38,907 nucleotides of DNA from Planktothricoides sp. SR001 (lineage in GTDB: Bacteria > Cyanobacteriota > Cyanobacteriia > Cyanobacteriales > Laspinemataceae), in contig NZ_LIUQ01000016.1 in NCBI RefSeq assembly GCF_001276715.1, forward strand, positions 81,209 through 120,115, written 5' to 3'. The notes beneath the pieces are model-generated. The model had not been told where the DNA came from. It saw only the letters and a list, made by a program, of their open reading frames with translations, and did not search any database. Positions 33,797-38,907 of the stretch are shown here, in pieces. How positions within the stretch are numbered: the first letter of the stretch is position 1; every line of letters starts with the position of its first letter. Made by a program: the position numbers and the translations under genes.

Positions 33797-35884
33797 ATGC
33801 TACTAACCTCGATCGCCTTCTTAGCTGATATGTCTTTACCCACTGCTGTCATCGACGTTCTTTGGCAAATTTCACAATCTACAGCCCAAAGTCTCACGGA
33901 AAAACTCGAACCGACTTTGATTGGTTTAGCGGAGGCTTTTGCCGCGATCGCTTTCTCAGAGGATAATGGGGCGGTACAGCCACCGTTACCGGAAATCAAC
34001 AGCTATCGAAACGTTATTAGTGGCTATTGGCAGCGACAGGAAAAACGAGAACAAGAGTTAGAAAAAAATTCTCAGCATCCAGAAAATGAAGAATCGATCC
34101 GACAGATCCAGCAAGAAGCATTACAAGACCGGACTCAACAAACTGAAGTGATACTGGAACTGTTGCGAAAGTGGCAAGGGGAAAAAATTCAGTATCAATT
34201 AGAACAATTGCCGCAAATTTGGCAAAAGGAGAGTTGGCTGTTTAGATTAAGTCAAACCGTAACCCAGAAAATTTTGCGATCGCACAAGGAACAACATCGC
34301 CTGTTAATCTTAGTCGCCCCACTGAAAATCAGCCAAACTTGTCCAGAAACTTTTCACGAAAACTTGACCCTGCAATTCACCGATCAACTGGAAAGATTTT
34401 TTCACCACTACTATCCCCTAGGCAGCAGTTCACCGATCGCGCCTGCTTCCCCGGTAGAATTTTATGGAACATATTTTCCGGCACCGATTTCTAAAATCAC
34501 TCTCTCGATGATGCAAGAAATATTTGCCCCAATTCCTACGGCTATTTTATACACCAATATCACCGATACTCAAATGAATTGCCATTTGGGTTTCTGGATG
34601 CCTGGGAATTCTCATATTGCCTTTTATCCCCTGCCCTCGTGGAATTGGCAATCGGCTAAAAGCAGCTTAGAAGCTGAGGGAATCGACTCCGTAAAAGCCT
34701 TAGAAGTCATTCAAGAAATTGCGATCGCTATTCACCAAGTTTTAACCGCATTTATCGCCGATTGGTATTATCTCAAAGTCAATCCATTATCGGATCCTAG
34801 ACTATTTTATTTAGCAAATTATGCTTCAGAAAATGGCATAACCTGGGAATGGATTCAACCCTATACTCATTGCCTCAGAACCCTTCAAAAGCAACAAATG
34901 TCTCAGTCTCAGATTAAACCAGCGATCGCTCCTGAATTATACCGCGATAAAATTCGGTCTTTTAAGAATACCCGCACTCTCAAAGGTCATAGTAGCTGGG
35001 TTGATGCGGTGGCTATCAGTAAAGATGGGCAAATATTGGTCAGTGGCAGCTATGATAATACGATTAAACTCTGGGATTTACCCACAGGAAAATCTGTTTA
35101 TACTTTAGTGGGACATAGTAGCAGTGTCCATTCTGTAGCCATTAGTGCAGATAAAAAAACCGTAGTCAGTGGCAGTGATGATGGCACAATGAGAGTGTGG
35201 AATGCCGCCACCGGGGAATTAATTCGCACCGTGAAAGATAGTGCGTCTCAGAGAAATACCGCCACAAAAGTTCAGTCGGTGAGTATTAGCCAAGATGGTC
35301 AGAAGTTTGTCTCTGGGGGGGACGATCGCACCGTAAAAATTTGGCAGTTAGACACGGGCAAATTATTGCAAAAACTCCACGGACATTCCCATAAAGTAGA
35401 AGTGGTGGCGATCGCTCCAGATAACCAAAAGATCCTCAGTGGCAGTGATGATGGCACGATTAAAATTTGGCAGTTAGAAACTGGGGAATTAATCCGCACC
35501 ATTCACGGATATTTTGGGGCGATTTATGCTTTAGATATTAGTGCCAATGGTCAAACCATTGTCAGCGGTCATGGGCAAAAACAGATCAAAATTTGGCAGT
35601 TAGAAACTGGGGAATTAGTCCGCACCCTGTATGGCAATTTTGGGGCTGTCTATGCGGTAGCCATTAGTCCAGATAGCAAAACTGTCGCCACGGCAGATTT
35701 TTTAGGGGATTCTTTGGGGCATCAAACCGTGGCGATTCAATTATGGGATATTGTCACGGGGGAATTAATTCATACGCTCCCGGAATATTCTAATCGGATT
35801 CTGGCGTTATGTTTTAGTCCCGATGGCAAAACTCTGATTAGTGCTAGTGAAGATAAAACGATTAAAATCTGGCAATGCGATTAA
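33797..35884 (+). CDS. WD40-repeat protein with a cyanobacterial N-terminal domain
   Basis: The protein has 695 residues from ATG 33797; an in-frame ATG at 33830 (MSLPTAVIDVLW) is also plausible. The first 370 residues form a non-WD region with heptad-like Gln/Glu helices (about 80-140) and an alpha/beta part; I do not recognise its function. Residues about 392-695 contain seven WD units (VDAVAISKDGQ, VHSVAISADKK, VQSVSISQDGQ, VEVVAIAPDNQ, IYALDISANGQ, VYAVAISPDSK and ILALCFSPDGK), enough for a complete seven-blade propeller. Units five and six share long identical DNA stretches, including GAAACTGGGGAATTA, a sign of recent internal duplication or exchange. There is no signal peptide. The role is probably scaffolding. 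Confidence 0.9.
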   Translation: MLLTSIAFLADMSLPTAVIDVLWQISQSTAQSLTEKLEPTLIGLAEAFAAIAFSEDNGAVQPPLPEINSYRNVISGYWQRQEKREQELEKNSQHPENEESIRQIQQEALQDRTQQTEVILELLRKWQGEKIQYQLEQLPQIWQKESWLFRLSQTVTQKILRSHKEQHRLLILVAPLKISQTCPETFHENLTLQFTDQLERFFHHYYPLGSSSPIAPASPVEFYGTYFPAPISKITLSMMQEIFAPIPTAILYTNITDTQMNCHLGFWMPGNSHIAFYPLPSWNWQSAKSSLEAEGIDSVKALEVIQEIAIAIHQVLTAFIADWYYLKVNPLSDPRLFYLANYASENGITWEWIQPYTHCLRTLQKQQMSQSQIKPAIAPELYRDKIRSFKNTRTLKGHSSWVDAVAISKDGQILVSGSYDNTIKLWDLPTGKSVYTLVGHSSSVHSVAISADKKTVVSGSDDGTMRVWNAATGELIRTVKDSASQRNTATKVQSVSISQDGQKFVSGGDDRTVKIWQLDTGKLLQKLHGHSHKVEVVAIAPDNQKILSGSDDGTIKIWQLETGELIRTIHGYFGAIYALDISANGQTIVSGHGQKQIKIWQLETGELVRTLYGNFGAVYAVAISPDSKTVATADFLGDSLGHQTVAIQLWDIVTGELIHTLPEYSNRILALCFSPDGKTLISASEDKTIKIWQCD

Positions 35885-35897
35885 TCAGCGATCGAAA

Positions 35898-35982
35898 GAA
35901 AAAACCACCAAGACACAAAGACCACAAAGGAATTTTGATAGGTAATTTGTTGATTTTTTTGTGGCTTTGTGTTGGGTTTTTT
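35898..35982. repeat. Imperfect inverted repeat between the WD40 and linker genes
   Basis: AAAAAACCACCAAGACACAA (about 35898) pairs imperfectly with the arm TTTGTGGCTTTGTGTTGGG TTTTTT (about 35954-35982). It is related to the repeat at 27965-28045. It lies between convergent genes with T-rich and A-rich ends, so it may terminate transcription from both sides. Confidence 0.65.
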
Positions 35983-36003
35983 GCCGATATAGCCGATATA
36001 TTT

Positions 36004-36612
36004 TTATTCAGAACGTAACCGAGAAGAAGGATGCCACTTAGGACGACAAATATTCCCCTTACATTCAAGGTTGAGTTCATGCCAATATAAAGTGGGCACT
36101 GCCCAGCCGCGATCGCCTGCGTGTTCTTTATGCAATAACTGATTTTCTAAATAATCATTGGGAGAATCATAAGTGCGATCGCTTTGCCAATAAGGAACGG
36201 TAAATGAGCCAAATAGCTTGCGATATTCGTCCGAGTCAATTAAAGCGGAAACCATTGCTTTCACCCCTTGGGTTGCCAGAATTTGATCGCAAGCGCGGAT
36301 TTCGTTTTCATCATGGGGCGATCGGCCTAAAAAATGCTTAAACGCATTTTCAATAAACTTGACATTAGAGCTATTTTCATAGAAAATCTGCAAATAAAGC
36401 GGCGAAACTGCCAGACCTTTCAAAAAATGTCTAATCCCCAGTTTTCCTTTAATAAATTGTTTCTCCAAATCCTGCAAATACTGGCGGCGTTCCCATTGAT
36501 AGGGTTGCCGTTCTAGCACTTGCTGATAAATGGGTTTCAGCACCGCTTCTCTTTCTTCGCTGGAGGATGTATTTTTGAGTTCAATTTTGTTGAATGACTT
36601 GTTGACTGACAT
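36004..36612 (-). CDS. Phycobilisome linker-domain polypeptide
   Basis: The 202-residue protein has a phycobilisome linker domain (about 18-160): EAVLKPIYQQVLERQPYQWE, KQFIKGKLGIRHFLKGLAVS, YLQIFYENSSNVKFIENAFK, HFLGRSPHDENEI and ALIDSDEYRKLFG. These are the standard blocks of rod and rod-core linkers, which organise phycobiliprotein discs. The remaining 40 residues contain two Cys (LECKGNICRPKW). It is smaller than CpcG or rod linkers and has no second domain. It lies 79 bases downstream of the allophycocyanin-like gene on the same strand, so the two probably form an operon and their products probably bind each other. Confidence 0.88.
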   Translation of the reverse strand: MSVNKSFNKIELKNTSSSEEREAVLKPIYQQVLERQPYQWERRQYLQDLEKQFIKGKLGIRHFLKGLAVSPLYLQIFYENSSNVKFIENAFKHFLGRSPHDENEIRACDQILATQGVKAMVSALIDSDEYRKLFGSFTVPYWQSDRTYDSPNDYLENQLLHKEHAGDRGWAVPTLYWHELNLECKGNICRPKWHPSSRLRSE

Positions 36613-36691
36613 CTTGATTACCCCACTTCAATTGTTTTAGTGAAATGTCAAATTTTTCCAATATTTCCCCATACTGAATTCTGGATATTGT

Positions 36692-37183
36692 CTAGGCGGC
36701 ATTCATCATTTTAGCCGGTAAATCCAGAGCTTGCATCATAATGGTAATATAAGGATCCATATATTTGGTTACATTAGTCGGTAAATTTTCGTGAATTATT
36801 TCCTGTAAACACCGATAACAGACCAAACAAGGATATTGCTTTTGGTAAGCCGCTAAAATATTGGTTTCCCACAAAGCCATTGCCTCTTTAAAAAATTGCG
36901 GATCGTCTCGCAAAACTGACAGGGCGATATACCGCATCACTTCGGTCATGTCATAATAACAACGTTTTCCGTGTTTTTTCATCACGTCTGGATGCAGGGT
37001 CATGAACTTTTTCAAGGCCAGCCGGACTAACGGGTCGCTTTTGGCCTGCAAAATATCGTAAATTTTTGCCCGTTCCGAGACGGTTTGGAGATATTGCTTG
37101 ATGCCTTGAAGTTCTGAATTACTCAGATAGCGACCCTCGCTTTGGGAAATCAAGTCGTTTAATTGAGAATTTATGGCGATCAT
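36692..37183 (-). CDS. Allophycocyanin-like phycobiliprotein with bilin-binding cysteine
   Basis: The 163-residue globin-like protein has the length of allophycocyanin subunits. In KRCYYDMTEVMRYIALSVLR the Cys (C75) lies exactly ten residues before the Tyr of the RY pair, as the chromophore Cys does in ACLRD...LRY of standard subunits, so covalent bilin attachment is likely. Other parts diverge strongly from ApcA/ApcB (for example VCYRCLQEIIHENL and the C-terminal MQALDLPAKMMNAA). This points to an auxiliary phycobilisome-type protein rather than a core subunit. It is the first gene of a probable operon with a linker. A direct promoter assignment in 37184-37295 was not possible. Confidence 0.85.
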   Translation of the reverse strand: MIAINSQLNDLISQSEGRYLSNSELQGIKQYLQTVSERAKIYDILQAKSDPLVRLALKKFMTLHPDVMKKHGKRCYYDMTEVMRYIALSVLRDDPQFFKEAMALWETNILAAYQKQYPCLVCYRCLQEIIHENLPTNVTKYMDPYITIMMQALDLPAKMMNAA

Positions 37184-37299
37184 ATTCCAATGCTACTGAA
37201 TCTTTTGCCGATCTTTTTTTAGTGTCGTACATTTCTATGAAATCTGGCAAGACGTTTATGCAATTTTTAATATTTGCCATAATATTAGTTAATATTTGT

Positions 37300-37586
37300 A
37301 TTTCTTGACCGTTGACGGTTGTGATTTGTCGCAGGGTGTGGGGTGTGGAGAGCGGGGGAGCGGCGGTTCGGCCTTTCGGCTGCGCTCAGGACAGGCTTCG
37401 CTCACCGTGCAGAGGTGCAGAGGAGCTTCTGGTGCAGGGGAGCGGTCTACAAACAAGCATCAACCACCAACCACCAACCATCAACCATCAACCATCAACC
37501 AACAACAAACAACCAAAGAATCCCTACCCAACAACCAACAACCAACAACCAACAACCAACAACCAACAACCAACAACCAACAACTA
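37300..37586. repeat. Repeat-rich leader of coaBC with heptamer satellite
   Basis: GTGTGGGG and GGCTGCGCTCAGGACAGGC-type repeats (about 37336-37400) are followed by CAACCACCAACCATCAACC arrays, the dispersed phrase AAAGAATCCCTACCCAAC (about 37515) and about eight copies of the 7-bp unit ACAACCA (about 37530-37584), ending 1-3 bases before the coaBC start. The frame is open upstream of coaBC and would add a Gln/Asn/Thr-rich extension of 97 residues if an upstream ATG were used; this is probably not translated. Confidence 0.75.
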
Positions 37587-38801
37587 ATGATGTTACAAAA
37601 TCGACGGATTCTGATTGGGATTACGGGTGGAATTGCCGCATACAAGGTGTGTGAACTGATTTCCAGTCTGGCGAAAGAAGGGGCGTTAGTTCGCGCGATT
37701 ATGACCGAGGGGGCAAAGCAGTTTATTCCGCCTCTGACGGTGGCGACTCTTTGCCGTCATCACGCTTATACGGATCAAGATTTTTGGCAACCGACTCATG
37801 CTCGACCCCTACATATCGATTTGGGCGAATGGGCTGAAGTGTTGACGATCGCCCCAATGACGGCGAATACTCTGGCGAAGTTAGCTCATGGTATGGCGGA
37901 CAATTTGCTGACCAACACGGTGTTGGCGTCCACTTGTCCTATCTTGCTGGCGCCTGCGATGAATACGGATATGTGGCAACAACGGGTGGTGCAACAGAAT
38001 TGGCAGCACTTGATGCAAGACCGCCGTTATCATCGAGTGGGTCCGGGGACGGGGATTTTGGCGTGCGATCGCGTGGGGGATGGTCGCATGGCCGAACCCC
38101 ACGAGATTAAAGCCACTTTAGAATCCCTGCTATACACGGGGGGCAAACGAAATTTAGCGGGTAAGCGGGTTTTGATTAGTGCGGGGGGCACTCGCGAGTA
38201 TTTGGATCCCGTGCGGTTTATTAGTAATCCTTCTAGCGGCAAAATGGGCATTGCTTTGGCGCAAGCGGCGATGGATCGAGGGGCGGCGGTCACTCTGGTG
38301 CATGGGCCGATTGATTCTCGATTAATGTCCTCGGTGTATGGGATTCAGTCTATTTCTGTCACTAGCGCGGCGCAAATGCAAGATGCGATGTTGAAACTAT
38401 TTCCGGCGGCGGATATTACGGTGATGGCGGCAGCAGTCGCAGATATTAGACCGCGATCGTGCAGCCTGGAAAAATTGCCCAAAAGTGCTTTGCCAGAAAG
38501 TTTGCCCCTGGAGTCAGTGCCGGATATTGTGGCTCAGTTGGGCGATCGCAAACACTCCCATCAAATCTTGGTGGGTTTTGCTGCCCAAACTGGGGATATT
38601 ATGACCCCCGCCCTGGATAAGTTAAAACGCAAAAAATTAGACGCCATTGTCGCCAACCCTATCGATCAACCAGATACGGGCATTGGCAGCGATCGCAATC
38701 AAGGCATCTTTCTCCACAAGTCAGGCAATCAAAAGTCGATTCTTCCTTGCACTAAATTAGCACTAGCCCATCAATTATTTGATTGGCTGCTGGCGCAATA
38801 A
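37587..38801 (+). CDS. coaBC: Bifunctional phosphopantothenoylcysteine decarboxylase / phosphopantothenate-cysteine ligase
   Basis: The protein has about 404 residues from [11 protein letters not shown]. It catalyses the ligation of cysteine to phosphopantothenate and the FMN-dependent decarboxylation to phosphopantetheine in coenzyme A synthesis. The CoaC domain (about 1-180) has ITGGIAAYK, the active-site His in [38 protein letters not shown], and [13 protein letters not shown] containing the substrate-clamp Cys. The CoaB domain (about 190-404) has [37 protein letters not shown] and [10 protein letters not shown]. Both halves look intact and the length is normal. No Shine-Dalgarno is seen because the start follows a heptamer satellite directly; two adjacent ATGs (37587, 37590) are possible starts. 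Confidence 0.96.
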   Translation: MMLQNRRILIGITGGIAAYKVCELISSLAKEGALVRAIMTEGAKQFIPPLTVATLCRHHAYTDQDFWQPTHARPLHIDLGEWAEVLTIAPMTANTLAKLAHGMADNLLTNTVLASTCPILLAPAMNTDMWQQRVVQQNWQHLMQDRRYHRVGPGTGILACDRVGDGRMAEPHEIKATLESLLYTGGKRNLAGKRVLISAGGTREYLDPVRFISNPSSGKMGIALAQAAMDRGAAVTLVHGPIDSRLMSSVYGIQSISVTSAAQMQDAMLKLFPAADITVMAAAVADIRPRSCSLEKLPKSALPESLPLESVPDIVAQLGDRKHSHQILVGFAAQTGDIMTPALDKLKRKKLDAIVANPIDQPDTGIGSDRNQGIFLHKSGNQKSILPCTKLALAHQLFDWLLAQ

Positions 38802-38907
38802 ATTGGTTATTCGTTATTTGTTATTAGTTATTCGTGGCTTTCTCCAAATAACCAACAACTAACAACCAGCAACCCCCCTTCAAAGGCTAATCTTGTAGGG
38901 GTTTTGA
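38802..38907. repeat. Inverted-repeat-bearing sequence after coaBC
   Basis: GGTTATTCGTTATTTGTTAT (38805 on) and AAATAACCAACAACTAACAA (38846 on) are partly complementary and could form a terminator-like structure. The window ends here before another gene. Confidence 0.5.

Noticed and set aside
37296-37586. N-terminal extension of CoaBC rich in Gln, Asn and Thr
   Set aside because: It translates the heptamer satellite and other dispersed repeats; the CoaC domain begins at [11 protein letters not shown] with normal length.

Overview
The window comes from a filamentous-type cyanobacterium. The evidence is psbM (photosystem II), a phycobilisome globin-like protein with its linker, frequent GCGATCGC (HIP1) octamers, cyanobacterial families such as DUF928, CHASE2, CHAT, Uma2 and RDD-pentapeptide proteins, and many dispersed palindromes and heptanucleotide satellites. 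No rRNA, tRNA, CRISPR array, recognisable transposase or phage module was seen. The DNA looks chromosomal: housekeeping genes separated by long, repeat-rich spacers that hold several gene remnants.

Layout. 1-6 kb, minus strand: a very large protein with two tandem kinase-like domains and TPRs (both catalytic-loop Asp residues replaced), then a two-domain PPK2 polyphosphate:AMP phosphotransferase. 6.5-10.6 kb: two decayed Uma2-family copies that share nonsense codons flank a membrane-anchored purple-acid-phosphatase-like phosphoesterase. 11.4-13.7 kb: a 2Fe-2S ferredoxin, psbM with a clear terminator, a tandem universal stress protein and a hot-dog thioesterase. 13.9-21.1 kb, plus strand: a CHAT caspase-like protein, a secreted DUF928 protein, a CHASE2-GGDEF-EAL cyclic-di-GMP protein and a second secreted DUF928 protein. 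This is the best candidate for an uncharacterised system.

21.3-25.4 kb: ilvD, a relative of plant 'pathogen-related' SnoaL-like proteins, and a graveyard containing an internally deleted ilvD fragment, a satellite-bearing repeat element and a truncated, frameshifted DUF938 methyltransferase. 25.7-28.3 kb: tandem AIM24 proteins, an intact Uma2 protein and a GNAT remnant. 29.3-32.6 kb: a small membrane protein, an RDD-HEAT-pentapeptide protein and an outer-membrane beta-barrel protein, probably one transcription unit. 32.7-37.2 kb: an SDR oxidoreductase, a seven-blade WD40 protein, and a phycobilisome linker next to an allophycocyanin-like protein that keeps the bilin cysteine. 37.6-38.8 kb: coaBC for coenzyme A synthesis.

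How the genes may work together. The CHAT/DUF928/CHASE2 block reads as an envelope-facing sensing module: two exported DUF928 proteins, each with exactly two cysteines after the signal peptide, a CHASE2 receptor with intact GGDEF and EAL motifs, and an intact His/Cys CHAT peptidase. The polyphosphate enzyme and the phosphoesterase suggest local phosphate metabolism but are not one operon. Repeats matter here: one palindrome is translated in frame inside the CHAT gene, one 12-bp repeat encodes the SDR N-terminus, one heptamer satellite forms the coaBC leader, and one satellite element caps the broken DUF938 gene.
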